Shown: piece by piece, positions 26,620-35,067 of the stretch | How positions within the stretch are numbered: the first letter of the stretch is position 1 | Layout: every line of letters starts with the position of its first letter | Assembly (NCBI RefSeq): GCF_018614135.1 | Contig: NZ_JAGGOW010000102.1 | Coordinates: 26,722 to 90,721, forward strand | Source: Streptomyces sp. ISL-66 | GTDB lineage: Bacteria > Actinomycetota > Actinomycetes > Streptomycetales > Streptomycetaceae | Direction of reading: 5' to 3' | Length of the DNA: 64,000 bases | Program-made: the position numbers and the translations under genes | Notes under the pieces: generated by a model | What the model saw: only the letters and a program-made list of their open reading frames with translations | The model's database searches: none | Told to the model about the DNA's origin: nothing

Positions 26620-26754
26620 CCGGCCGGGCCCCGATGCGGTGGGCCAGGGCGTGGGTGAGTGGGACGAGTGGGGAACTCGGAAGGGCCGGCTTGCCCTGGG
26701 CCGGCCATGGGACTCGCGACCCGGAACCGCCGCCGTGCCCCACCGGGCGGTGGC

Positions 26755-27303
26755 TCAGTCACACACCTTCGCCTCGCCGCCCACGCCGGTGCCCGCACGT
26801 GGCGGGCGGACCATGTAGACATCAATCGGGTCCTCGGTTTCCACCACGAAGCCGTGGCGCTCGTACAACCGACGGGCGGCACTGCCCTGTAGGACGTTGA
26901 GGCGGACGCTCACACCCTGGGCGTCGTTCCGTGCGAGCACTCCACGAAGGACGGCCGAGCCGAGGCCCCGGCCCTGGTGGTGCGGAGCGAGGTAGAAGTG
27001 CTCCAGCCACTGCCCTTCCCGGGCCGGTCGTACGGTGACGCACCCGGCCGGCCGGCGGTCGATCTCGATGACGGACGTGTACTGCGGGGAGAGCGAGTCA
27101 CGCAGCCGCTGCCGTACCCGGTGCTCATCGAAACGACCAAGGCGCTCCAGGTCCGCCCGCATGACCGTCGCGCGCAATTCCGCCATCGCTTCGACGTCCG
27201 CCGGAACCACGGAACGCAGCACCCACCGCAAGGCCCGGCCAGGGGCTGTTCCGCTCCGCTCGGGCGCCGACCGCGTTCCGCCCGCCCTCAGGTGCTCAAC
27301 CAT
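26755..27303 (-). CDS. GNAT-family N-acetyltransferase
   Basis: The 182-residue protein has the GNAT acetyl-CoA loop HHQGRGLGSAVLRGVL and the closing RRLYERHGFVVE motif. The upstream 25 residues before LRSVVPADVEAM are atypical, so the start may be later. The end is convergent with the MBL gene. It lies 12 bp after the end of the next gene and is probably cotranscribed. Substrate unknown. Confidence 0.85.
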   Translation of the reverse strand: MVEHLRAGGTRSAPERSGTAPGRALRWVLRSVVPADVEAMAELRATVMRADLERLGRFDEHRVRQRLRDSLSPQYTSVIEIDRRPAGCVTVRPAREGQWLEHFYLAPHHQGRGLGSAVLRGVLARNDAQGVSVRLNVLQGSAARRLYERHGFVVETEDPIDVYMVRPPRAGTGVGGEAKVCD

Positions 27304-27315
27304 GGCCGGATCCTC

Positions 27316-27759
27316 TCAAAGACCACCAGCACGGCACGCGTCAGGGCTCTTGGGGTCCGTGCCGACAGCGCCGGCGGAGCGCAGGGACCGGCCCAGACTC
27401 CCGACGAACACTCGGGGGTGTCTGCGCCACCACCACATGTCGTAGTGCGGCACCCTGTGGAACTGATCGAGGGCCAGGCCGTCGTCCGCGATCGTCGCCG
27501 CCCGGAACCGGTCGTCCAGTGTCTGGATACGCGGCGTCCACAACTGGACCACATGGTCAGGCAGCAGGAGCCATGCCTCGTGGAGCCAGTTCCGGCAGTA
27601 GAGGTCGTTGGTGTACTCGTAGATGTCGTCGCGGTACCCGCGCTCGACGGAACTCACCAGCACAGCCCACGCGTTGACCCTCTCGGTGACCGTAAAGGCC
27701 GCCCGCCAGCCGCGCCGTCGGAGTATCTCGCCCACCTCGGCTTCGTCGTAAGCGCTCAT
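27316..27759 (-). CDS. Hypothetical protein
   Basis: The 147-residue protein is rich in aromatic residues (DDIYEYTNDLYCRNWLHEAW, HYDMWWWRRHP) and resembles uncharacterised actinobacterial proteins. It shows no membrane segment or known motif. It lies 12 bp before an acetyltransferase gene read in the same direction. Confidence 0.65.
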   Translation of the reverse strand: MSAYDEAEVGEILRRRGWRAAFTVTERVNAWAVLVSSVERGYRDDIYEYTNDLYCRNWLHEAWLLLPDHVVQLWTPRIQTLDDRFRAATIADDGLALDQFHRVPHYDMWWWRRHPRVFVGSLGRSLRSAGAVGTDPKSPDACRAGGL

Positions 27760-27764
27760 CCGGC

Positions 27765-28011
27765 GAGGCTCTCACGACGGCCGACGTACTGGAGCCCCTC
27801 GCCCTCGGTGGCCACGAAGGCGCCCGGGAGGCTCTGCGAAGGGTGGCGCGACCGCGCGTGGTGCGGACCGCCGACGTCCTGGAGCGGATCACGGCGCTGC
27901 GCGACGAGCCGTTGGAGACGTGGACGGCCGAGGTCCGGGCAGCCGCCGAGGGGCCGGATTCCCGTCTGACGGGCGGCCGTGACCCGATGATCGGACTGTT
28001 ATCGTCCGGGT
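27765..28011 (+). other. Coding-like stretch without a start (possible gene remnant)
   Basis: The frame holding 27765-28011 reads EALTTADVLEPLALGGHEGA and then RTADVLERITALRDEPLETW and WTAEVRAAAEGPD. That looks like real helical protein, yet the only start is a GTG at 27843 in mid-sequence, and the frame runs into the next gene. It may be a truncated gene; I do not recognise the family. Confidence 0.3.
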
Positions 28012-28539
28012 ATGCCCGAGCTCATCTCCCCCACCCCCCGGCTGTACGCCTCCTGGCTCGCCTCGCGCGACGAGGAGTGGGGGCCCGACGCGCACATGGA
28101 CGGAGCGGGCCTCGGCTCCGATGACGACGTCGACACCGCGGACGGCTTCGCGGCCTGGGTGGAACGACTGCGCGGGTACTCCGACCGTACGATGCCGATC
28201 GAGCAGGGACGCGTCCACGCGACGTACTGGTGGATCGCCGAGGGCGACACCTATCTGGGCGCCGTCGACCTGCGCCACTACCTGAACGCGTTCCTGGTCG
28301 ACGCGGGCGGCCACATCGGCTACAGCGTCCGGCCTTCCGCACGCCGGCGCGGGCTGGCCACCTGGGCGCTGGGCTCGGTCCTGTACGAGGCGCGGTTGCT
28401 CGGGATGGACCGGGTCCTGCTGACCTGCGACCCGGGCAACGAGGCGTCGGTGCGCACGATCGAGGGCAACGGCGGGGTGCTGGAGGATGTCCGAGAGACC
28501 TTGATCGGTCCCAAGCGGCGGTACTGGATCGACCTCTGA
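28012..28539 (+). CDS. GNAT-family N-acetyltransferase
   Basis: The 175-residue protein has the GNAT core: YLGAVDLRHYLN, then HIGYSVRPSARRRGLATWAL (acetyl-CoA loop RRRGLA) and VLLTCDPGNEASVRTIEGNG. It resembles the RimJ/RimL-like group acting on small molecules or protein ends. The substrate is unknown. Confidence 0.87.
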   Translation: MPELISPTPRLYASWLASRDEEWGPDAHMDGAGLGSDDDVDTADGFAAWVERLRGYSDRTMPIEQGRVHATYWWIAEGDTYLGAVDLRHYLNAFLVDAGGHIGYSVRPSARRRGLATWALGSVLYEARLLGMDRVLLTCDPGNEASVRTIEGNGGVLEDVRETLIGPKRRYWIDL

Positions 28540-28655
28540 TCCGCCTGCTCGCGGCAGTACTGGGACTTCACCGTCGAGCCGGTGTGGCCACAGTTGCGGC
28601 CGGCTGCCGGAGGCCGACATGACCTGGCGGCGTGCGCGGCCCCAGCACCATCTGA

Positions 28656-29075
28656 TCACACGGGCGTGAAGACGCCCTCATCGGCGTCGTCGAGGATGAA
28701 GCCGTTGTCGAGGCGGACCCGGACCGTCACCCGGAGCCGCTGTTCCTGGTAGGCGATCCACTCCGGCTCCAGGGAACCGACCTTCTCCTCGAGCTGCCCC
28801 TTGCTGCCCGCGGGCATCTCATGGCCGAAGGCGTCGAGGAGCGACTTGAGCCGCTCGTACTCACGGGCACCTTCGCTCTGGTGCTCGTGCTCGACCACCC
28901 GCTCGACGGTGCCCTCGATGCCCGCTGCCAGCAACAGGGACCCGGCTACGCTCCCCGTCGAGGACGCGCCGTCCCCCGCCGTCGCCACCCAATCGGTCAG
29001 CCGGGTGTCCGCCGCCAGCTTGACTCGCCGGCCTTCTTTCAGCGTCATCGTCTTCTTCCACTCCCAGTCGGTCAC
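28656..29075 (-). CDS. Hypothetical protein
   Basis: The 139-residue protein reads MTDWEWKKTMTLKEGRRVKL, a Gly/Ser/Ala segment, and a C-terminal strand-rich part RLRVTVRVRLDNGFILDDAD. Composition is that of a real gene. No family recognised. The 215 bp to the right (29076-29290) hold no gene that I can see. Confidence 0.6.
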   Translation of the reverse strand: MTDWEWKKTMTLKEGRRVKLAADTRLTDWVATAGDGASSTGSVAGSLLLAAGIEGTVERVVEHEHQSEGAREYERLKSLLDAFGHEMPAGSKGQLEEKVGSLEPEWIAYQEQRLRVTVRVRLDNGFILDDADEGVFTPV

Positions 29076-29290
29076 GTGCTGCTCACCCGGAGGACGAGCG
29101 TAGTGGAGAGCGGGCGTCGGAAGCGGATGGTGTGATCCCGCCCGCTGACGCGGCAGGGCCTACGGAGCGGCGTCCGCGCCGGGGTGCTCCCGGGGGTGGG
29201 GACAGCTACCCACTCCATCCGGATTCACCGGGTTCGACACCCACCGGAGCGGAGGCGAGTGGAGACGACTGGAAAGGAGTGGGGAGCGGC

Positions 29291-30400
29291 TCAGGCGGCC
29301 AGTGGGGCGGTGGCCAGTCCGGCGCCCTCGCGCAAGCCCTCGAGGAACTCCTCCACCGCTGCGACCGCCGTGTGTCGGGGCTCCCATGCGAGCTCCGTGC
29401 GGGCTCGGGTGCAATCCATCAGCGGGAGGCGCAGCACCGCGTCGAAGAGGTCGGGCGACGCGGGAACCATGTGGAGCCGCCATGCCGCGGCCAGCGCCGT
29501 CCGGACCGGCGCCGTCGGGAAGCTGAACCGGCGGGCGTGCAGGAGACCGGCGAGGACTTCGCCGTCGATGGGCGGCTCGGCCGCCAGGTTGAAGGGGCCC
29601 CGAACGCTCAGCGTCGCGGCGGCCAGGTAGGCGGACGCCGCGTCATCCGTGTGCAGGGCCTGGAAACGCAGTCCCGGCAGGTCGGGGACCGCGGGGATCA
29701 GCCCGGGGCGCACCAGGCGGCCCGGCAGGAGGCGGCCCGCGAAGATCCTGCGCTGCTCGGAGGCGGAGGTGCGCTTGAACAGGAAGGCCGGCCGCATGCG
29801 CACCACCCGGACGTCGGGGTGCGCGTGCTCGTATGCGTCGAGTACGCGTTCCAGGTACGCCTTCTCGCGGGTGTACGCGGCCTGCGGCCAGCCGTGGGTG
29901 GGCCACGATTCGTCCACCGGACGGTCCTCGTCCACCGCACGGTGCCCGTCCACCGCACGGACCTTCTCCATCGCACGGTCCTTGCCGCCCGGGGTCTCCT
30001 TGGGGCCGGGCGAGTAGGCGCCGACGGAGGAGGCGTGGATCAGGGCGGGCACGCCCGCAGCGGCCACCGCCTCGAAGACGCGCAGGCTGCCCAGGACGTT
30101 GGTCTGCCAGGTCTGGGCCGGATGGTGGGTCGGCTGGAACATCCACGCCAGGTGGATGACCACGTCCGCTCCGGCGAAGAGCGGCGCCAGGTCCGCGCCG
30201 TGGGGGCCGATGTCGGCGGCCGCCCAGGCCGTCTTGGCCGGCGTCCACCGTGGGACGCGTCGGGCCACGCCGAGGACGGAGGCCACGGCAGGACTGTCGG
30301 CACACGCCTGGACCACGCTGGTGCCGACGTTTCCGGTGGCGCCGACGACCACGACCCGCAGACCGTCGTAGCCGGGCTGTAGGGATCCGGGTCGGTTCAT
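29291..30400 (-). CDS. NAD-dependent epimerase/dehydratase (extended SDR)
   Basis: The 369-residue protein has the Rossmann motif VVVVGATGNVGTSVV, the serine strand HASSVGAYSPG and YTREKAY with the catalytic Tyr-Lys. The ATG at 30400 has AGGA seven bases upstream; the frame runs on to 30499 without a site. Between the active-site serine and tyrosine there is an extra insertion of RAVDxx hexapeptide repeats encoded by four 18-bp units (29911-29982). The substrate is unknown. Confidence 0.87.
   Translation of the reverse strand: MNRPGSLQPGYDGLRVVVVGATGNVGTSVVQACADSPAVASVLGVARRVPRWTPAKTAWAAADIGPHGADLAPLFAGADVVIHLAWMFQPTHHPAQTWQTNVLGSLRVFEAVAAAGVPALIHASSVGAYSPGPKETPGGKDRAMEKVRAVDGHRAVDEDRPVDESWPTHGWPQAAYTREKAYLERVLDAYEHAHPDVRVVRMRPAFLFKRTSASEQRRIFAGRLLPGRLVRPGLIPAVPDLPGLRFQALHTDDAASAYLAAATLSVRGPFNLAAEPPIDGEVLAGLLHARRFSFPTAPVRTALAAAWRLHMVPASPDLFDAVLRLPLMDCTRARTELAWEPRHTAVAAVEEFLEGLREGAGLATAPLAA
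29911..29982. repeat. Four in-frame 18-bp units inside the epimerase gene
   Basis: Units of the type CGTCCACCGCACGGTGCC repeat four times with few changes and encode RAVDGH/RAVDED/RPVDES/RAMEKV. Such in-frame minisatellites can expand without breaking the frame. Confidence 0.8.
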
Positions 30401-30638
30401 GGCTGGGTCCTTTCGGTCCTTTCGCTTCGCCGGACGCATCGCCGGGTGACGGCCGGCCCTGGTCGTGCCGCGCCTACCCCGTGGGGGCTCGGGGAACACG
30501 CAACGGCCGCGACGGGCGGGCCGCAGCTCCGGCCCGGTTGCCCCACCGGAAGCGCGGTGACGGTCCGCAGTTCCGCAGCCGCAGCTCGCGGCCCGCAGCT
30601 CGCATGCCGCGCATGCGCACCAGCGGCCGTCGCAACCC

Positions 30639-30663
30639 GGATAAAGGCCGATCGGGCGGGTAG
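30639..30663 (+). promoter_or_regulatory. Sigma-B-type promoter of the flavodoxin-fold gene
   Basis: GGAT (30639-30642), 15 bases, GGGTAG (30658-30663), with the ATG only nine bases after the -10. There is no Shine-Dalgarno, so the transcript may be almost leaderless. The rest of the 270-bp gap upstream shows only short CGCAG-type repeats. Confidence 0.45.
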
Positions 30664-30672
30664 CCGCAGATC

Positions 30673-31299
30673 ATGGACACCACACCGAACACGCCGCTCC
30701 GCGCCGTCGCGCTCGTCTGCACACTGTCCCCCTCCCCCACCCCGTCCAGCTCGCAACTGCTGGCCGAGCAGACCATGGAAGCGCTCGCCGAGCACGGAGT
30801 CACCGGGAAGACCATCCGGATCGCCGATCACGACGTACGGGCCGGGGTGAAGACCGACATGGGCGACGGGGACGCCTGGCCGGAGATACGTGACACCGTC
30901 CTGGGCTCCGACATCCTGATCCTGTCGACGCCGATCTGGCTCGGACACCCGTCCAGCATCGCCCAGCGGGTACTGGAACGGCTGGACGCGGAGATCTCCG
31001 AGACCGACGACGAGGGCCGCATGCTCACCTACGGCAAGGTCGCCGCCGTGTGCGTCGTCGGCAACGAGGACGGTGCGCACAAGGTCAGCGCCGACCTCTT
31101 CCAGGGTCTCAACGACGTCGGGTTCTCACTCCCCCCGAACGCGGTCACCTATTGGGTGGGAGAGGCCATGCAGGGCACCGACTACCAGGACCTCGACAAG
31201 ACCCCCGGGGCGACCGCCGGCACGACGGCCACCCTCGCCGCCAACACCGCCCACCTGGCCCGGCGCCTCAAGTCCGCCCCGTACCCGCCTTCCGCTTGA
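30673..31299 (+). CDS. NADPH-dependent FMN reductase / flavodoxin-fold oxidoreductase
   Basis: The 208-residue protein has a flavodoxin-like fold: VALVCTLSPSPTPSSSQLLA (phosphate loop), DILILSTPIWLGHPSSIAQR (isoalloxazine loop) and VAAVCVVGNEDGAHK. It would reduce flavins or quinones with NAD(P)H. Its sigma-B-type promoter suggests an oxidative or envelope stress role. Confidence 0.87.
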   Translation: MDTTPNTPLRAVALVCTLSPSPTPSSSQLLAEQTMEALAEHGVTGKTIRIADHDVRAGVKTDMGDGDAWPEIRDTVLGSDILILSTPIWLGHPSSIAQRVLERLDAEISETDDEGRMLTYGKVAAVCVVGNEDGAHKVSADLFQGLNDVGFSLPPNAVTYWVGEAMQGTDYQDLDKTPGATAGTTATLAANTAHLARRLKSAPYPPSA

Positions 31300-31446
31300 C
31301 CGTCCGGGGCTCCGGACGGCCCGTGAGCGAGGCCCCGGCGGCGCGTGGCCCGGCCGGGACACGGCCCCGTCGCGGCCAGGAGGCCAGACCGTGCCCCGGT
31401 ACCAGTACTCCGCCGGCCCGTTTCCCGGAACGGGCCGGCGGAGTGG

Positions 31447-31770
31447 TCAGTGGCCGAGAGCGCGCTTCAGTTCCGCTTTGTCCATGGCCGAGCGGCCCTT
31501 GATGTTGCGCTGCCTGGCCTCGTTGTACAACTGCTCCTTCGTCGGCCCCTGCGCACCGCTGTGCGAGCGTAGTCCGCCGCGCCTCGACGAGGACATGTCC
31601 TGGAGCGAAGTACGGCTGGCGGTCTTCGACTCGCCGGCGCGGGCCCGTTCCTTGTTCACCGTGCGGGCGGCGATCTCCTTGGCCCGCTCGGAGCTCTCGC
31701 CCCGGTCTTCGGCGCTCTCCTTGATGTGCTCGTACTGGCGTTCACGCTTGGGACTGGAACCGCGAGGCAT
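31447..31770 (-). CDS. Small protein with SAP/Rho-N-like C-terminus (annotated plasmid stabilization type)
   Basis: The 107-residue, very hydrophilic protein begins MPRGSSPKRERQYEHIKESA and ends in a helix-extended-loop-helix motif PTKEQLYNEARQRNIKGRSA followed by LKRAL. That motif aligns without gaps with the tail of the Ku protein at 12.8 kb. Streptomyces homologues are usually called plasmid stabilization proteins, with no proof. AGGAGT precedes the ATG. A sigma-B-type promoter stands 57-80 bp upstream. Confidence 0.75.
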   Translation of the reverse strand: MPRGSSPKRERQYEHIKESAEDRGESSERAKEIAARTVNKERARAGESKTASRTSLQDMSSSRRGGLRSHSGAQGPTKEQLYNEARQRNIKGRSAMDKAELKRALGH

Positions 31771-31826
31771 GGTGACTCCTTGGCCGGTCGGTCGCCTGTC
31801 GCCGGTAGTGGTCGGCACCGAGCGCC

Positions 31827-31850
31827 TAACCCGCGGCGGCGCGCTCAAAC
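31827..31850 (-). promoter_or_regulatory. Sigma-B-type promoter of the SAP-like protein gene
   Basis: On the minus strand GTTT (31850-31847) is followed after 14 bases by GGGTTA (31832-31827). This is one of the best matches in the window. Confidence 0.6.
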
Positions 31851-31971
31851 CCGGGCAACGGCATCAAGGCCCGGCCCCCGGGCGCCGGGCCCTCGGGGGT
31901 TTGCCCCGCGGTAACCAGGGCAGCCGCATGAACGAACCCAAGGAGCCGGAGCCCTCGGGAGGAGCCCAGAG

Positions 31972-32517
31972 ATGTCAACCAATGTACTGATCGCCATCAT
32001 CGTCGTGGCGGCGGTCGTCGTGATCGCGCTCACCGCACTGCTGTGGATGCTGGCCCGACGACGTCACCTGCGTGAACGATTCGGACCCGAATACGACCGT
32101 ACCGTCGAGGAACAGGGCGGCAAACGGTCCGCCGAGCGCGATCTGCGTGCCCGCGAGGAGCGGCACGACCAGCTCGACATCAAGGAGCTGCCGCCCGAGC
32201 GACGCCAGCTGTACGCGGACAAGTGGAGCGTCGTACAGCAGCAGTTCGTGGACCGGCCGGACGCCTCCGTGACCGAGGCCGACGAGCTGGTGACGCTGCT
32301 GATGGGTGAGCGCGGCTATCCCACCGAGGAGGGGTATCGCGGGCAAGTGCGCGACCTGTCCGTGGAGCACGGCCGCACGCTGGAGGAGTACCGCGCCGCC
32401 CACGCCGTGAAGGTGCGCAGCGGAGCGGGAGAGGCCACGACAGAGGAGCTCCGGGGCGCGATGGTCCACTACCGCGCCCTCTTCGAGGAGCTGCTCTCCG
32501 ACCGGAGGAGCCGATGA
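31972..32517 (+). CDS. Membrane-anchored hypothetical protein with W/FVD module
   Basis: The 181-residue protein starts with one membrane helix (LIAIIVVAAVVVIALTALLW) followed by RRRH, so the bulk is cytoplasmic. After a charged stretch comes YADKWSVVQQQFVDRPDASV, then VTEADELVTLLM. A closely similar module appears in the next protein. The genes nearly touch (TGA at 32517, ATG at 32519). Function unknown; a membrane-bound partner of the next protein is conceivable. Confidence 0.7.
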   Translation: MSTNVLIAIIVVAAVVVIALTALLWMLARRRHLRERFGPEYDRTVEEQGGKRSAERDLRAREERHDQLDIKELPPERRQLYADKWSVVQQQFVDRPDASVTEADELVTLLMGERGYPTEEGYRGQVRDLSVEHGRTLEEYRAAHAVKVRSGAGEATTEELRGAMVHYRALFEELLSDRRSR

Positions 32518-32518
32518 C

Positions 32519-33181
32519 ATGCCGAACCACGAGGACGAGGTGGGACGGGCGCCCGAGCCCGTCCTGACGACGGAAGACCTGGCGCATCCCACGCCCACAC
32601 CCGCTCCCACCCCCGCCCGAGGGGACGCCGCCCTCTTCCCGGGCGAGGCCACGGGCGAGCGGGACCGGCGGGACGACCCGACGCGGGACGACTCGACGGG
32701 GACCGCGGAGGGCGGCCCCGGCGCGGACCCGGATGCGGTGTCGGACCCGGATGCGCTGTCGGAGCCGGATGCGCTGTCCGGACCGGAGACGTTGTCCGGA
32801 CCGGAGACGTTGTCCGAGCCCGGCCGTGACGGGAACGGACGGGAGCCTGAGCAGGACGCGGGCGTCGGCCGGGAGACCGTACCGCAGTCGGACGGCGACA
32901 CCGGGCGCGAGGAGGAATCGTTGCTGGGCGGCGCGGAGGTGGAGCGCTACCGCACCACGTGGAACGAGATCCAGGGCCGGTTCGTGGACGAACCGCGCGA
33001 AGCGGTGCGAGCGGCGGACACCCTTGTGGCAGAGGTCATGCAGGCCTTCGCCGGGGCCCTCGCCGAACACCGGAGCGGGCTGGAGAAGCAGTGGGACCAC
33101 GGCGAGCAGGTGGCCACCGAGGACCTGCGACAGGCCCTGCGGGCCTACCGTTCGCTGGTCAACCGGCTGCTCGACACCTGA
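32519..33181 (+). CDS. Hypothetical protein with acidic repeat linker and W/FVD module
   Basis: The 220-residue protein has a Pro/Asp/Glu-rich, probably disordered first half that includes five 6-residue repeats of the DALSEP/ETLSGP type. The C-terminal half carries YRTTWNEIQGRFVDEPREAV, then RAADTLVAEVM, the same module as in the protein encoded just upstream. No membrane segment. The pair is probably one operon. Confidence 0.65.
   Translation: MPNHEDEVGRAPEPVLTTEDLAHPTPTPAPTPARGDAALFPGEATGERDRRDDPTRDDSTGTAEGGPGADPDAVSDPDALSEPDALSGPETLSGPETLSEPGRDGNGREPEQDAGVGRETVPQSDGDTGREEESLLGGAEVERYRTTWNEIQGRFVDEPREAVRAADTLVAEVMQAFAGALAEHRSGLEKQWDHGEQVATEDLRQALRAYRSLVNRLLDT
32732..32821. repeat. Five in-frame 18-bp repeats in a linker
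   Basis: Units such as GATGCGCTGTCCGGACCG follow each other five times (32732-32821), encoding DAVSDP, DALSEP, DALSGP, ETLSGP, ETLSEP. Confidence 0.85.
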
Positions 33182-33218
33182 ACCGCACAAGCGGCGGCGT
33201 GTGCGGCAGACTTGCCGC

Positions 33219-33815
33219 ATGACCGCATCTGATCCAAAGGCCGACCTCCGCTTCTACCTTCAGTCGGCCCGCGACGCCCTGCTCTGGAAGCTCGAGGGGC
33301 TCTCTGAGTACGACGTCCGCCGCCCGCTGACGCCCACCGGCACGAACCTCCTCGGCCTGGTGAAGCACGCGGCCGGCGTGGAGCTCGGCTACCTCGGGGA
33401 CACCTTCGGGCGGCCGTCCGGTGAGGCGCTGCCCTGGCTGGAGGAAGGCGCCGAGCCCAATGGGGACATGTGGGCCACCGCCGACGAGTCGCGGAAGCAG
33501 ATAGTCGCGTTCTATCGCCGCGCGTGGGCGCACTCCGACGCGACGATCGACGCGCTGGCCCTGGAGACGACGGGCCGGGTGCCGTGGTGGCCGAGCGGCA
33601 AGGACGAGGTGACGTTGCACCATGCCGTCGTGCGCGTGACCGCCGACACCCATCGGCACGCCGGGCACGCCGACATCATCCGGGAACTTCTGGACGGCAC
33701 CGTGGGGATGAACGACGGCAACGACGCCATGGCGCCCGGCGACTCGGCGTGGTGGGAGGACTACCGGGGCCGGCTGGAGCATGCGGCTCGGGAGGCCTCC
33801 GACCGGGACACGTAG
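33219..33815 (+). CDS. DinB/DUF664-family protein
   Basis: The 198-residue protein fits the DinB-like four-helix fold: DALLWKLEGLSEYDVRRPLT, TGTNLLGLVKHAAGVELGYL with the metal-binding H, and VRVTADTHRHAGHADIIREL carrying the second and third H ligands. Members are thiol-S-transferase-like or unknown. The true start is the ATG at 33219; the longer frame overlaps the previous gene. Confidence 0.87.
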   Translation: MTASDPKADLRFYLQSARDALLWKLEGLSEYDVRRPLTPTGTNLLGLVKHAAGVELGYLGDTFGRPSGEALPWLEEGAEPNGDMWATADESRKQIVAFYRRAWAHSDATIDALALETTGRVPWWPSGKDEVTLHHAVVRVTADTHRHAGHADIIRELLDGTVGMNDGNDAMAPGDSAWWEDYRGRLEHAAREASDRDT

Positions 33816-33916
33816 GCGGCCTCCGCGAGCCGCGGCCGCTCCGGGCGGAAACCACGCCCGGAGCGGCCCTCGGATGTCGGCACCGGATCCGCGCGCGGAT
33901 CCGGGAGAATCGCGAG

Positions 33917-34159
33917 GTGAGTACACCAGCGCAGGGCCCACGTGAACGCGGCATCGGACGCGGAGTCAGCACCCTCATCCCACAGAGCGCCACCGATCAG
34001 GCGATGGCGGCCCTGACCGGGCTGCAGACCGTACCCGTACACGTCGGTCTCCTTCAGGCTGCGGCGCTCCTGCTGGAGGACGCCGCGCGGACGGCCGGCG
34101 ACGAGCCGACGCGCTCCGCCATGGCCAGGACGGCCGGGATGCTGCGCGCTGCCATGTAG
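33917..34159 (+). CDS. Small hypothetical protein
   Basis: An 80-residue frame from GTG 33917 reads SATDQAMAALTGLQTVPVHV, then GLLQAAALLLEDAARTAGDE, mostly helical. GGGAG lies nine bases upstream. No known domain. It ends 31 bp before the 5-bp duplication that borders the inserted element. Confidence 0.5.
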   Translation: MSTPAQGPRERGIGRGVSTLIPQSATDQAMAALTGLQTVPVHVGLLQAAALLLEDAARTAGDEPTRSAMARTAGMLRAAM

Positions 34160-34194
34160 CGGCGAACGGGCCGGCGCGCCCGCGCGCTGGTCAC

Positions 34195-34232
34195 GGCCCT
34201 GTTCTCGTATGGCTACGGGCAGGTGGCTAGTA
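34195..34232 (+). repeat. Left 38-bp terminal inverted repeat
   Basis: Starts GGCCCTGTTCTCGTATGGCT. Compared with the reverse complement of the right end it differs at positions 17, 25, 34 and 37. Confidence 0.85.
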
Positions 34233-34317
34233 GCTGTCCTTTCTCATTAGTGGCGAGCACCGTAGGGCGCGACATGACCGATCGACACGCGGATCGTGAG
34301 GGCGTTAGGTGGGCAGC

Positions 34318-34938
34318 GTGCCGGAACTGCGTACCGATCGTCTCCTGCTCCGCCGGTGGCGGGAGTCCGACCTCGAACCATGGGCGGTGATGAACGCCGA
34401 TCCCGAAGTTCGGGAACACCTGGGGGAACTGCTGACGCGGGAGCAAAGCGATGCCGCGGTGGCACTCATGCAGGCCGAGTTCGACGAGCGAGGTTTTGGA
34501 TGGTGGGCGCTCGAAGCACGGGAGACCGGTGAGTTCATCGGCCGCGCCGGCTTGGACGAGGTGGGCCAGGACATGCCGTTCGCGGGGGTGGACGTCGGGT
34601 GGCGGTTGACACGTTCGGCGTGGGGTCACGGTTACGCCACCGAGGCCGCCCTGGCCTGCCTGGCCTTCGGCTTCGAGGCCCTCGGGCTGGCGGAGGTTGT
34701 TGCGTCGACGACCGTCAACAACCTTCGGTCCCAGGCGGTGATGCGGCGGATCGGCATGACCCGGGACCCGGCCGACGACTTCGAGGATCCGAGCGTGCCC
34801 GAGGGGCCGCTTCGCCAGTGTGTGCTGTACCGGACCCCCGCAGAGATGCCCACGGGCTATAACAAGTGGCAGGACACGACCGCATCTTCAGCGAAGACCT
34901 CCGGGGCCGCAGCAGGTGCCGGCAGGAGGATGGGTTGA
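34318..34938 (+). CDS. GNAT-family acetyltransferase (RimJ/RimL type) inside the element
   Basis: The 206-residue protein reads LRTDRLLLRRWRESDLEPWA, then GWRLTRSAWGHGYATEAALA (acetyl-CoA loop) and VASTTVNNLRSQAVMRRIGM, which is the RimJ/RimL-like type. GTG 34318 has AGGTGG upstream; GTG 34309 is also in frame. The last about 25 residues (KWQDTTASSAKTSG and on) look like read-through into element DNA rather than family sequence. It could modify a drug, toxin or protein. Confidence 0.82.
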   Translation: MPELRTDRLLLRRWRESDLEPWAVMNADPEVREHLGELLTREQSDAAVALMQAEFDERGFGWWALEARETGEFIGRAGLDEVGQDMPFAGVDVGWRLTRSAWGHGYATEAALACLAFGFEALGLAEVVASTTVNNLRSQAVMRRIGMTRDPADDFEDPSVPEGPLRQCVLYRTPAEMPTGYNKWQDTTASSAKTSGAAAGAGRRMG

Positions 34939-35067
34939 AACCCTCGCGTAGTTCGTCGAGGACCCACTTGGCGTCCTGCCACGCCCGCCCACCCTCCCGC
35001 CGAGACCCATTCAGCTCAACGAGACGGCCAGCGAGGGGAGACGTCAGCCCGGAACGTCACCCAGCGT
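34939..35067. other. Rest of the element interior
   Basis: No complete gene. On the minus strand one frame has a coding-like string (REGGRAWQDAKWVLDELREG), perhaps a relic of an older element gene. I do not recognise it. Confidence 0.25.
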
